NCBI GenBank assembly: GCA_965658355.1
Contig: CBFHRX010000023.1
Span: 1-30,629 of the forward strand
Source of the DNA: UBA11891 sp965658355
GTDB lineage: Bacteria; Bacteroidota; Bacteroidia; Flavobacteriales; Flavobacteriaceae
DNA length: 30,629 bases
Direction: 5' to 3'
The notes beneath the pieces were generated by a model that was not told the origin of the DNA, did not search any database, and saw only the letters and a program-made list of their open reading frames with translations. Every line of letters begins with the position of its first letter. The stretch's first letter is position 1. This document shows positions 6,516 through 14,878 of this stretch, in pieces. Made by a program: the position numbers and the translations under genes.

Positions 6516-8928
6516 TCCTATGCAGCTAAAAGACCTAGGCAAGCATTTAGTTGTAATAGTCTTATTGGCAGTTACGGCTATTTTATATTTCAATCCATTG
6601 CTAACAGGTAAGGTTCTTTTGCAATCCGATATTCAGCAGTATAAAAGTATGTCACGGCAAATGGCCGAACAAAAAGAAGCCAACCCTGAAGAAGAAACCT
6701 ATTGGATAGACAATGCGTTTTTAGGGATGCCCACCTATCAACTCGGAGCGCAGTATCCAGCTGATTTTTTACAGCCTTTTTATTATATAACAAGGGTGTT
6801 GCCACGTCCTGCTAATTTGTTGTTTCTGTATTTAGTTGGCGCTTATATTCTTTTTACCGTACTAGGGATCAAGCGTTTTTATGCTTTTTTTGGGGCTTTT
6901 GCTTTTGGGTTTTCTACTTATCTGCTTATTATCCTCCAAGTAGGACACAATACCAAAGCAGAGGCGATTGGGTATTTCCCCCTTGTCCTCGCAGGTTTTT
7001 TGTTGTTGGTTCAAGACAAACGGCTTAAAGGATGGCTTTTAAGTGTGCTTGCCTTGGGCATGCAAATTCGTGCCAATCATTATCAAATGACCTATTATTT
7101 ACTGCTGCTTTTGTTGGTCATGGTGCTGGTGTATTTATGGGAAGCCTATAAAAACAATCAGCTTCCTTCGTTTGTTCAACAAATGAGTTTATTTTCCTTA
7201 GCAGGACTATTGGCTTTAGGGCTGAATGCTACTCCATTGATGGCCACAAAGGAATACGCCAACTTCAGTACGCGAGGCCCCTCAGAATTAAAGGTAGAAT
7301 TGGACGGAAGTCCAAAAGCCCAAACTGCGGGACTTGACTATGAGTATATCACTCAATACAGTTATGGTTTATTTGAGAGTTTTTCGCTTATTTTTCCCCG
7401 TATTCAAGGGGGTGGGTCTAGAGAAGACCTAGGGGTTGATAGTGATTTATACACCTACCTTATTAGAGCCGGTGCTTCGCGACAGCAAGCCCAATCTTTT
7501 GTGAGCTCAGTACCCACTTATTGGGGAGACCAACCCATATTAGAGGCCCCCGCCTATATAGGGGTCAGCTTGTTTTTCTTAGCTCTTATCGGTTTTAGAA
7601 GCAGTAAGGGGCCCCTTCGAAAGTCACTTTTAATCGCCATCGTGCTTTCCTTATTGCTTTCGTGGGGAAAGAATGTCCCCTGGTTGACTCATTTCTTGAT
7701 CGACTATTTCCCCTTGTACAATAAATTTAGAGCGGTTTCCTCAGCACAGGTGATTCTTGAATTATGTGTGCCTATTCTAGCTATATGGGGACTTTCAAAC
7801 TTTGTAAAAAAAGAATCGTCTGAGCGACAGAAAATTCTTTTACAGTCTGGACTTGTATTCGGAGGTCTCTTTGTATCAATGTTTTTATTCAAAGGGATGC
7901 TTACTTTTCAGGGGCCTATAGATTCCTATTTGAGACAGGGGTATGGGAATGAGATCCTACAACAAATAGTTGCCACTCGCAAAGCCATTTATACCGAAGA
8001 TCTGCTGAGAGCGTTGTTTTTTTGCGGTGGAATAGGGGTGCTTTTAGGAGCCTGGAATTATCAGAAACTCAAAAAGGAATTCGCCTTAGGCCTGCTTTTT
8101 GTCTTAGTGGTAGCAGACTTGATGCAGGTTGCTTTACGCTACCAAAATCAAGACTTATTTGTTCGTAAATCAATTGTCAATACTGCTTTTACGCCTACTT
8201 CAGTAGACCAAACGATTTTACAAGATAAGAGTCGCTATAGGGTGTATGATTCTGATGCTCAGTTGAGCAATGCAAGGACCGCAAACTTTCACAGGGCATT
8301 AGGAGGCTACCATGGGGCAAAGCCAAGACGGCTTCAAGAAGTGATGGATTTTTTTAAAATCCATCGCGCAGAGTCAATTCTCAATATGCTCAATGTAAAA
8401 TACGTGCTCTACCAAGAAGAGGGTGAGAAAAAGGTTTTAATCAATCCGGAGGCGCAAGGGATTGCATGGCCAGTAGACTCTTTAGCAGTAGTAGACGATG
8501 CTTTTTCAGAATTAAACAATTTAAAGACATTAGACCTCTCTCGAAATGCGACTATTCAAAGCAATCGTCTGCCATCGGATTTTAGGCTTCCAAAAACTAT
8601 AGACAGTACCTTTCAGATACGATTGGTAGATGATAAACCTTCAGATCTCCGCTACCAATATCAAGCTGGAGAATCCCAATTTGTCGTTTTTTCAGAAGCT
8701 TTTTACCAAAATGGATGGAAGGCCTATATAGACGATGCAGAAGTTCCTATTTATCGGGTCAATTATTTGCTAAGAGCCGCTTGGTTGCCTTCGGACTCAT
8801 CTGAAATTCGCTTTGTCTTTAACCCCCCTATAGTTCGACAAGGGACACAGTTTAGATGGGGGTCGCTGTTGTTGTTTTTTATATGCCTTGGCGGAGGATT
8901 GCTGTACACTAAAAAAACAAGCCGCTAA
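6499..8928 (+). CDS. YfhO family multi-pass membrane protein
   Basis: The 809-residue protein is a YfhO-type (GT-C fold) membrane protein. After the first helix (about 13-32) there is a long loop with EEETYWIDNAFLGMPTYQ, the family's first extracytoplasmic motif, then about 12 hydrophobic helices up to roughly residue 550, and a soluble C-terminal domain with 'SEAFYQNGWKAYIDD' and 'NYLLRAAWLPS' before a last helix. YfhO proteins are thought to be glycosyltransferases that use lipid-linked sugars on the outer face of the membrane (Bacillus YfhO acts on lipoteichoic acid); the acceptor here is unknown. The flippase gene starts on its stop codon (TAATG), so the pair is tightly coupled, which fits a job in cell-surface polysaccharide or glycolipid building. 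Confidence 0.9.
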   Translation: MKKLIDPMQLKDLGKHLVVIVLLAVTAILYFNPLLTGKVLLQSDIQQYKSMSRQMAEQKEANPEEETYWIDNAFLGMPTYQLGAQYPADFLQPFYYITRVLPRPANLLFLYLVGAYILFTVLGIKRFYAFFGAFAFGFSTYLLIILQVGHNTKAEAIGYFPLVLAGFLLLVQDKRLKGWLLSVLALGMQIRANHYQMTYYLLLLLLVMVLVYLWEAYKNNQLPSFVQQMSLFSLAGLLALGLNATPLMATKEYANFSTRGPSELKVELDGSPKAQTAGLDYEYITQYSYGLFESFSLIFPRIQGGGSREDLGVDSDLYTYLIRAGASRQQAQSFVSSVPTYWGDQPILEAPAYIGVSLFFLALIGFRSSKGPLRKSLLIAIVLSLLLSWGKNVPWLTHFLIDYFPLYNKFRAVSSAQVILELCVPILAIWGLSNFVKKESSERQKILLQSGLVFGGLFVSMFLFKGMLTFQGPIDSYLRQGYGNEILQQIVATRKAIYTEDLLRALFFCGGIGVLLGAWNYQKLKKEFALGLLFVLVVADLMQVALRYQNQDLFVRKSIVNTAFTPTSVDQTILQDKSRYRVYDSDAQLSNARTANFHRALGGYHGAKPRRLQEVMDFFKIHRAESILNMLNVKYVLYQEEGEKKVLINPEAQGIAWPVDSLAVVDDAFSELNNLKTLDLSRNATIQSNRLPSDFRLPKTIDSTFQIRLVDDKPSDLRYQYQAGESQFVVFSEAFYQNGWKAYIDDAEVPIYRVNYLLRAAWLPSDSSEIRFVFNPPIVRQGTQFRWGSLLLFFICLGGGLLYTKKTSR

Positions 8929-10370
8929 TGGGGGTGATCGCCAAACAATCCTTTTTTAATTTATTCTCCATTGGAATTGGATTTCTAGTAGGAGCGCTCA
9001 ATGTATTGTTATTGTACCCTATTTATTTGGGTGACAAACGCCAGGGTTTAGTAGTCGGTTTATTAGCCGTTTCCAATTTGGTGCAGCCTTTTTTGTCATT
9101 AGGATTGCAACATGCATTGATTAAATTTTACTCAAGTTTTTCAAGCACAAGAGATCGAGATTCTTTTTTGTGGTTTATCGTCTTGACCCCTGTGCTGTTA
9201 CTTCTTGCATTGGGTCTTGTATATCTGCTAGCTCCCGAGATGCTAGCGCAATTGATCCCTTCAACTCTTCAAGCTGACTTTCCCTATTTAGAGTTTGTAT
9301 TGCTTATAGCGATTTCTACTGCCTATTTTGAATTGTTTAATTCTTGGTTGCGGGTGCATCTAAAATCAGTATTTGCGAATTTTTTGAAAGAATTGTACCC
9401 TCGTATTCTGATCTGTATTTTGATTGGTGGCTTTGCGCTTGGGCTTTACCATTTTGACCAATTTTTATACTATTTGATAGCAGGCTATTATGCACGATTA
9501 CTCTTAATTATTGGGTACAGCCTTTGGGTATACCGTCCTGCATTTTATTTTGAACTTCCTCCTCAAGTAAAAAAAATCATCCGGTATAGTGCCTTAATTT
9601 TTTTATCAGGAGCTGCTGCTAGTTTTATACTTGATATTGATAAAGCGATGCTATTGACGTTTTCGTCAGAGCAAGTCGCTTACTATAGCGTAGCTGTATA
9701 CATTGCTGCGGTGGTAGAAGCGCCAGGAAGAGCCTTGTTTCAAATAATTAGTCCCATTGTTGCGGAGGCATTGAATCAAAAAAATGAGGAACGAATACTT
9801 ATGTTACTCAAAAAAAGTAGTGCCAATTTATTGTTGTTCTCTGGGGGGTGTTTTCTAGTGATTAATTTGAATTTAACTGACTTTTATCAGCTGATAGCAC
9901 CCGAATACCAAGCAGCCTTTTATGTGGTTCAACTGCTGTCTTTTGGAAAGCTGTTCAGCATGACCCTAGGTTGTTTGAATCAGATTATCAGCAATTCAGA
10001 ATATTATGATTATGTCTTATTTTTTAGTGTTTTCGCTGCTATACTAGCGGTTTTACTAAATATGTATTTTATTCCCATCTATGGGATCATGGGAGCCGCA
10101 TATGCCACTCTAATTGTCATACTCGTAATTAACAGTCTGAAAATAGGCTTGATCGCTTGGAAAATGGGGATTCATCCCTTTAGCAATGACACACTTAAAA
10201 TAGGGCTGAGCATTGCATTTATAGCAATCGCTTTTTACGCGGTAGAATTCCCTTTTGACCCCATCGTTAACATTGGTTTAAAATCAATTAGCATTGGACT
10301 GCTATACGCCACTATCTTATGGTTTCTAGGGCCTTTAAAAGGAATCCTAAGCTACTTAAAGAAAGGCTAG
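8928..10370 (+). CDS. Polysaccharide/lipid-linked sugar flippase (Wzx/MATE-like)
   Basis: The 480-residue protein has about 12-14 hydrophobic helices over its whole length and the layout of the polysaccharide biosynthesis (Wzx, MOP superfamily) exporters: an N-terminal 'NLFSIGIGFLVGALNVLLLYPIYLG' type helix, the middle segment with AASFILDIDKAMLLTFSS (charged residues in helix 7), and a polysaccharide_synt_C-like end 'IPIYGIMGAAYATLI'. Such proteins flip undecaprenyl-linked sugars across the inner membrane. The ATG overlaps the TAA of yfhO by one base. Downstream lies the convergent uvrA after only eight bases. Substrate cannot be read from the sequence. Confidence 0.85.
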   Translation: MGVIAKQSFFNLFSIGIGFLVGALNVLLLYPIYLGDKRQGLVVGLLAVSNLVQPFLSLGLQHALIKFYSSFSSTRDRDSFLWFIVLTPVLLLLALGLVYLLAPEMLAQLIPSTLQADFPYLEFVLLIAISTAYFELFNSWLRVHLKSVFANFLKELYPRILICILIGGFALGLYHFDQFLYYLIAGYYARLLLIIGYSLWVYRPAFYFELPPQVKKIIRYSALIFLSGAAASFILDIDKAMLLTFSSEQVAYYSVAVYIAAVVEAPGRALFQIISPIVAEALNQKNEERILMLLKKSSANLLLFSGGCFLVINLNLTDFYQLIAPEYQAAFYVVQLLSFGKLFSMTLGCLNQIISNSEYYDYVLFFSVFAAILAVLLNMYFIPIYGIMGAAYATLIVILVINSLKIGLIAWKMGIHPFSNDTLKIGLSIAFIAIAFYAVEFPFDPIVNIGLKSISIGLLYATILWFLGPLKGILSYLKKG

Positions 10371-10378
10371 GGAAGGTG

Positions 10379-13159
10379 TTAATTGAGCTTTGCTTTCAAA
10401 TACTGCCCGGTATAGGACTCTTTGATTTTACTAATTTCTTCAGGGGTTCCTTGGCCTACTAAAGAACCTCCAGTATCTCCCGCCTCGGGTCCAAGTTCTA
10501 TGACATGATCCGCACACTTGATAAGATCCAAATTGTGTTCAACCACAAGAATACTATGACCTTTTTCAAGTAAGGCTTGGAAGGAAATCAGCAATTTTTT
10601 GATGTCGTGAAAATGTAGACCGGTAGTGGGCTCGTCAAAAATAAACAACAGCTTTTCTTTTGTATTTCCTTTGCCAATAAAGGAAGCTAATTTTGTTCGC
10701 TGTGCCTCACCACCCGATAGGGTAGCCGACGATTGTCCCAAAGTAATATACCCCATGCCTACCTGTTGGAGAGGGGATAGTTTGGCCACCAATTTTTTCT
10801 CTCCTTTTTCTTTGAACATGGCAATGGCATCATCAACTGTCATAAGCAAGAGTTGATCGATGGAGATTCCATTGTATTTGACTTCCCGTATTTCTTTTTT
10901 AAAACGTCTCCCTTTACAGCTTTCGCACTCCAAGACAACATCTGCCATAAACTGCATTTCGATGGTCACCACACCTTCTCCTTTGCACTGATCGCAGCGC
11001 CCTCCATCCACATTAAAGGAGAAATGTTTAGGTTGGTAATTTCGCTGTTTAGCGAGGAGTTGTTTGGCGTATAAACTGCGGATGTCGTCATAGGCCTTGA
11101 TATAGGTGACAGGATTTGACCTGGAAGATCGGCCAATAGGATTTTGATCCACAAATTCAACTCCTGAAAGGCTATTCAAATCCCCATTTAGTTCTGTGAA
11201 TTCCCCTGGCTTTTGGGTGTAGATATCAAAACTTCGAAGCAGAGCGGGATACAGTATTTTTTTGACCAGGGTTGACTTTCCACTTCCTGAGACACCCGTA
11301 ACGACCGTCAATCCTTCTAATGGGATCGCAACGTCAATGTTTTTTAGATTGTTCTCACGTGCTCCGATAATATGAAGCTTTTTGGCTCCCTTTTTCCGCT
11401 TAGCAGGTACTTCTATGCTTTTAGTTCCGTTGAGGTATTGGGCCGTTAGACTTGCCGTTTTCATAATTTCCTCAAGGGTTCCCTCGGCCACAATTTCTCC
11501 CCCCAAGCTCCCAGCTTCAGGACCCAAATCGACCACTCGATCTGCCGCCTGCATGATTTCTTCATCATGCTCTACTACGATAACCGTATTGCCTAAATCG
11601 CGAAGTCGTTTGAGCACCCCAATCAGTCGTTCATTGTCTTTGGAGTGAAGTCCAATTGAGGGCTCGTCTAAGATATACATGGAACCCACTAGGCTGCTAC
11701 CCAAAGAAGTTGCCAAATTAATGCGTTGTGATTCTCCACCCGAAAGGGTGTTAGAGCGTCTGTTAAGTGTAAGATACCCCAATCCAACATCCAGCATAAA
11801 CTGAATGCGATTATTGATTTCTTGCAATAAGCGATCGGCTATGGCTTTGTCGTTTTCACTTAGTTTTAGATCTTTAAAAAAAGCCTGAACTTCTAGGAGC
11901 GAAATATTCAATAGATCTGAGATACTTTTTCCGCCGATTTTAACATAACCTGCTTCTTTTCGCAAGCGACTTCCATTGCATTCTGAGCATTTTGTCTTTC
12001 CTCGGTAGCGAGAAATCAAAACGCGGTTCTGAATTTTATAATTTTTAGCTTCTAATTTTTTAAAGAACTTTTGAATTCCAGCGAAATAAGAATTTCCCTC
12101 CCAGAGGATATTTTTTTCGGCTTCTGATAATTCAAAATAGGGCCTGTGAATAGGGAAATCAAATTCATAGGCGTTGTTGATCAAGTCTTGATAGTATTTT
12201 TTAAAACCCGTTCCTCTCCAAGGTGCAATAGCATGATCATAAACAGACAAACTTGTATCAGGTATGACCAGTTCAGGATCAATTCCCATAATATCTCCAA
12301 AACCTTCACAGCTGCGACAAGCCCCATGCGGATTGTTAAAACTAAAAAGATGAACCCCAGGTGTGAGAAAGCGTATGCCATCTTTTTCAAAGGCATTGGA
12401 GAACTCAAATCGTTCTTCCGTATCGAGTTGTAAGAGACTGCATTGGCCTTTTCCTTCGAAAAAGGCGAGTTCTACAGCATCTGATAGGCGCTGGTAAAAA
12501 TCATCGTCATGCCGCAAGACAATTCTATCTACAACAAGTTCAAAAGGGGCTTTTGGAACCGTATCAAGAGCATCCAAACGAAGGGTTTTGCCTTCCGAAT
12601 AGATTCGGGAATACCCTTGTTGCTTGATTATTTTAAACAATTCTTCCGCTGTCCTTTTTTTGTTATTTAATACAGGTGCCAGTAACAATAACTTTTCACC
12701 TGCCTTCATTGTTTGCAAGCTATCAATGACATCAGTAACAGTGTCTTTCCGAACCACTTCGTTAGAAATAGGGGAGTAAGTGACCCCTACACGTGCATAA
12801 AGCAGTTTTAAATAGTCATAAATTTCAGTTCGTGTTCCTACAGTAGATTTAGGGTTGGCAGTAGCAACCTTTTGTTCTACAGCTATAGCGGGTGCAATAC
12901 CTCTAATCTGATCTACTTTGGGCTTATTTAAACGCCCCATAAACTGACGAGCGTAAGAGGACAAACTCTCGACATAGCGTCTTTGTCCCTCTGCATAGAG
13001 GGTGTCAAAAGCCAGTGAAGACTTACCAGATCCTGATAAACCTGTGATGACAATTAATTGATTACGGGGTAAGGCAACAGAGACATTTTTTAGATTATGA
13101 AGCTGGGCACCTTGTATAATGATGTGCTTTTTAGGATCAAGATTTTGAATGTTTTTCAA
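10379..13159 (-). CDS. uvrA: Excinuclease ABC subunit A
   Basis: UvrA is the damage-recognition ATPase of nucleotide excision repair. The 926-residue protein has two ABC modules: Walker A GLSGSGKSS (40-48) and GVSGSGKST (622-630), signatures LSGGESQR (472-479) and LSGGEAQR near residue 825, and the UvrA-specific YAEGQRRYVESLSSYARQF. The zinc module in the second half is intact (C722, C725, C745, C748), as is CSECNGSR (391-398). The first zinc module keeps only its second pair (C281, C284): the first CxxC is replaced by KDGIRF (259-264). It has a good promoter of its own (13258-13286). The 926-residue length is normal for the family. Confidence 0.97.
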   Translation of the reverse strand: MKNIQNLDPKKHIIIQGAQLHNLKNVSVALPRNQLIVITGLSGSGKSSLAFDTLYAEGQRRYVESLSSYARQFMGRLNKPKVDQIRGIAPAIAVEQKVATANPKSTVGTRTEIYDYLKLLYARVGVTYSPISNEVVRKDTVTDVIDSLQTMKAGEKLLLLAPVLNNKKRTAEELFKIIKQQGYSRIYSEGKTLRLDALDTVPKAPFELVVDRIVLRHDDDFYQRLSDAVELAFFEGKGQCSLLQLDTEERFEFSNAFEKDGIRFLTPGVHLFSFNNPHGACRSCEGFGDIMGIDPELVIPDTSLSVYDHAIAPWRGTGFKKYYQDLINNAYEFDFPIHRPYFELSEAEKNILWEGNSYFAGIQKFFKKLEAKNYKIQNRVLISRYRGKTKCSECNGSRLRKEAGYVKIGGKSISDLLNISLLEVQAFFKDLKLSENDKAIADRLLQEINNRIQFMLDVGLGYLTLNRRSNTLSGGESQRINLATSLGSSLVGSMYILDEPSIGLHSKDNERLIGVLKRLRDLGNTVIVVEHDEEIMQAADRVVDLGPEAGSLGGEIVAEGTLEEIMKTASLTAQYLNGTKSIEVPAKRKKGAKKLHIIGARENNLKNIDVAIPLEGLTVVTGVSGSGKSTLVKKILYPALLRSFDIYTQKPGEFTELNGDLNSLSGVEFVDQNPIGRSSRSNPVTYIKAYDDIRSLYAKQLLAKQRNYQPKHFSFNVDGGRCDQCKGEGVVTIEMQFMADVVLECESCKGRRFKKEIREVKYNGISIDQLLLMTVDDAIAMFKEKGEKKLVAKLSPLQQVGMGYITLGQSSATLSGGEAQRTKLASFIGKGNTKEKLLFIFDEPTTGLHFHDIKKLLISFQALLEKGHSILVVEHNLDLIKCADHVIELGPEAGDTGGSLVGQGTPEEISKIKESYTGQYLKAKLN

Positions 13160-13257
13160 CCGTTTTTTGCTTTCAGTTTTTTAGAATCAGGGTAATGGAT
13201 ACTGTTCAGTTGTACTTCATTAATTTGGCAGCACAACATTTTAAAGCACCAAAGGAG

Positions 13258-13286
13258 CAAAATTACGATAACCATTGGGCTGACAA
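13258..13286 (-). promoter_or_regulatory. uvrA promoter, TTG-N18-TAATTTTG
   Basis: On the minus strand a TTG (13286-13284) is followed by 18 bases and then TAATTTTG (13265-13258). This fits the flavobacterial -33/-7 consensus TTG-N17-23-TAnnTTTG in full. The start of transcription would lie near 13253, giving uvrA (ATG at 13159) a leader of about 95 nt. A second TAATTTTG on the same strand (13328-13321) has no -33 partner. Confidence 0.6.
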
Positions 13287-13312
13287 ATTTTTTGGAAATA
13301 AAAAAATGTGCT

Positions 13313-13398
13313 ATATTGCACAAAATTATTTGCCTATACAACAAGAATACTTTTAAAACGTTTCGTTTAATTCCAGCGCATATTGCGCAAAAGTATTT
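13313..13398 (+). repeat. Imperfect 19-bp direct repeat with TTGCrCAA core
   Basis: ATATTGCACAAAATTATTT (13313-13331) recurs as ATATTGCGCAAAAGTATTT (13380-13398), 17 of 19 bases the same and 67 bases apart. The core TTGCGCAA of the second copy is a perfect palindrome, and GCGCA-TAT-TGCGC (13376-13388) is an inverted repeat around it. The second copy overlaps the -7 box of the sigma factor gene and the first overlaps a minus-strand -7 match facing uvrA, so both are placed where a repressor or activator could act on the divergent pair. Confidence 0.5.
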
Positions 13399-13401
13399 TT
13401 G
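13394..13401 (+). promoter_or_regulatory. -7 box TATTTTTG directly before the sigma factor gene
   Basis: TATTTTTG is a full consensus match and ends two bases before the ATG at 13404. If used, the mRNA would start at or just inside the start codon. No TTG lies at the -33 distance (TTC at 13371-13373 is the nearest). Confidence 0.4.
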
Positions 13402-13403
13402 TT

Positions 13404-13991
13404 ATGATTCAACATTCCAAGCAAACAGACGACGCTCAATTGGTTTCCGATTACTTAAACGGTAATGAATGGGCCCTAGAAAAATTGATCAATCGCCATC
13501 AACAGCGAATCTTTAACTTTGTGTATTCCAAAGTTCACGATCGTGATACGACCGAAGACATTTTTCAAGACACTTTTATCAAAGTCATAAAGACCCTAAA
13601 AAACGGACAGTATAACGAGGAGGGGAAGTTTCTGCCTTGGGTCATGCGTATTGCCCATAATCTTGTAATCGATCATTTTAGAAAAAACAGTCGAATCCCT
13701 AAATTCGAGAGTAGTGATGACTTTGACATTTTTCAATTTATTAGCGATGGTTCCATAAATGCTGAAGACGCTATGGTCACAGATCAAATTGTGGCGGATT
13801 TGCAGAAAATAATCATTGAATTACCCGAAGATCAGAGAGAAGTTCTTATAATGCGCGTCTATCGGGATATGAGCTTTAAAGAAATTGCGGAGTCCACAGG
13901 GGTAAGTATCAATACAGCACTTGGACGCATGCGATATGCCATCATTAATTTACGTAAGCTTATTGAAGAGAATCAAATCTCCTTATCCTAG
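13404..13991 (+). CDS. ECF-type RNA polymerase sigma factor
   Basis: The 195-residue product is a group 4 (ECF) sigma-70 factor. Region 2 is seen in INRHQQRIFNFVYSK and DTTEDIFQDTFIKVIK, with WVMRIAHNLVIDHFRK (region 2.4), and region 4 in LPEDQREVLIMRVYRDMSFKEIAE followed by the HTH STGVSINTALGRMRYA. The frame is open from TTG 13383, but the ATG at 13404 matches family N-termini and lies after the -7 box. No anti-sigma gene with a membrane helix follows; instead there is a 50-residue ORF. The gene is divergent from uvrA, with repeats in the gap. Target genes cannot be read here. Confidence 0.92.
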   Translation: MIQHSKQTDDAQLVSDYLNGNEWALEKLINRHQQRIFNFVYSKVHDRDTTEDIFQDTFIKVIKTLKNGQYNEEGKFLPWVMRIAHNLVIDHFRKNSRIPKFESSDDFDIFQFISDGSINAEDAMVTDQIVADLQKIIIELPEDQREVLIMRVYRDMSFKEIAESTGVSINTALGRMRYAIINLRKLIEENQISLS

Positions 13992-14039
13992 AAATACAAT
14001 AAATCGCAAAAAGATTCGTTTCTATTATAAATACTATTA

Positions 14040-14192
14040 ATGGAAAAAGACGACACTACTCCCCAAAAAACAGAATCTACTTGTCCCATTGCTCCTAGCG
14101 TTTTAACTATAAAACGAATTATGGCGTTTTCGAAAGCCTATGAACAGCAGAACGTAACAAAAAAAGACCGTTTAGACAGTCTTAAGAATTAA
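14040..14192 (+). CDS. 50-residue protein behind the sigma factor
   Basis: This ATG-TAA frame starts 48 bases after the sigma gene. The N-terminal 15 residues are polar (Asp, Lys, Thr, Gln), then comes PIAPSVLTIKRIMAFSKAYE (16-35), which can form one amphipathic helix, and a basic end. There is one Cys (C15), no membrane helix and no signal peptide. I recall short ORFs with a similar 'I-x2-I-x-F-S-K-A' helix in flavobacteria, but cannot prove kinship. The position suggests co-transcription with the sigma factor; a role as its modulator is only a guess. Its last 11 bases overlap the end of convergent nth. Confidence 0.55.
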   Translation: MEKDDTTPQKTESTCPIAPSVLTIKRIMAFSKAYEQQNVTKKDRLDSLKN

Positions 14193-14841
14193 GTTTCTCA
14201 AGTTCTTTTTTCACAAGGGGCCGTCGTCCTACTTTTAGGGTTATTGGATCCTTTGTAATATCCCAGCCTCTCGCTGGGCAATACTCCCTTCCGTACCATA
14301 TTATTTGCAAATGAAGATCATTCCATTTTTCCTTTGGAAATAATCTTTTTGCATCCTTCTCTGTTTGAACGACATTTTTCCCGTTTGTCAGGCCCCAGCG
14401 GTACAGTAACCTATGAATATGGGTGTCCACAGGAAAGGCAGGAATTCCAAAGGCTTGTGACAATACAACAGCAGCGGTTTTATGCCCTACAGCAGGAAGG
14501 GCTTCGAGTTCTTCATAAGACTGCGGTACTTTCCCTTGATGTTTTTCAAGTAAAATAAGGGAAAGTCCGTGTATGCCTTTTGATTTCATGGGGGATAAGC
14601 CGACAGGTCGAATGATGTCTCTAATCTCTTGTACTGTCAATTGTATCATTTCTTCTGGGCTTCGCGCTTTGGCAAATAAAAGCGGAGTGATTTGATTCAC
14701 TCTGACATCTGTACTCTGTGCCGATAGCAATACAGCAATTAATAGGGTATAGGGGTCCGTATGGTCTAACGGAATGGGGATCTCAGGATAAAGACGTTCC
14801 AAGGTGTCGATTATAAAATCAACTTTTTCTTTTTTCAGCAT
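14182..14841 (-). CDS. nth: Endonuclease III-type DNA glycosylase, no Fe-S cluster
   Basis: Nth removes oxidised pyrimidines and cleaves the strand at the site. With ATG 14841 the product has 219 residues (another ATG lies at 14850; the frame opens at 14913 but adds an unusual hydrophobic leader). The helix-hairpin-helix is LPAVGHKTA with catalytic K121, and catalytic D139 lies in FPVDTHIHR. The STDVRVN motif (43-49) is also present. However, the C-terminal C-x6-C-x2-C-x5-C that binds [4Fe-4S] in E. coli Nth is lost: only C188 (GREYCPARGW) remains and the three others are replaced. Activity is still likely because both catalytic residues are present. Confidence 0.92.
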   Translation of the reverse strand: MLKKEKVDFIIDTLERLYPEIPIPLDHTDPYTLLIAVLLSAQSTDVRVNQITPLLFAKARSPEEMIQLTVQEIRDIIRPVGLSPMKSKGIHGLSLILLEKHQGKVPQSYEELEALPAVGHKTAAVVLSQAFGIPAFPVDTHIHRLLYRWGLTNGKNVVQTEKDAKRLFPKEKWNDLHLQIIWYGREYCPARGWDITKDPITLKVGRRPLVKKELEKLNS

Positions 14842-14845
14842 TGTG

Positions 14846-14853
14846 TACATTTG
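14846..14853 (+). promoter_or_regulatory. -7 box TACATTTG for bcp
   Basis: TACATTTG fits TAnnTTTG and lies 25 bases before the bcp ATG at 14879, partly over the upstream alternative start codon of the divergent nth gene. No -33 TTG is visible. Confidence 0.45.
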
Positions 14854-14878
14854 TTTTAAACAAAGAAAATAAATTGCT

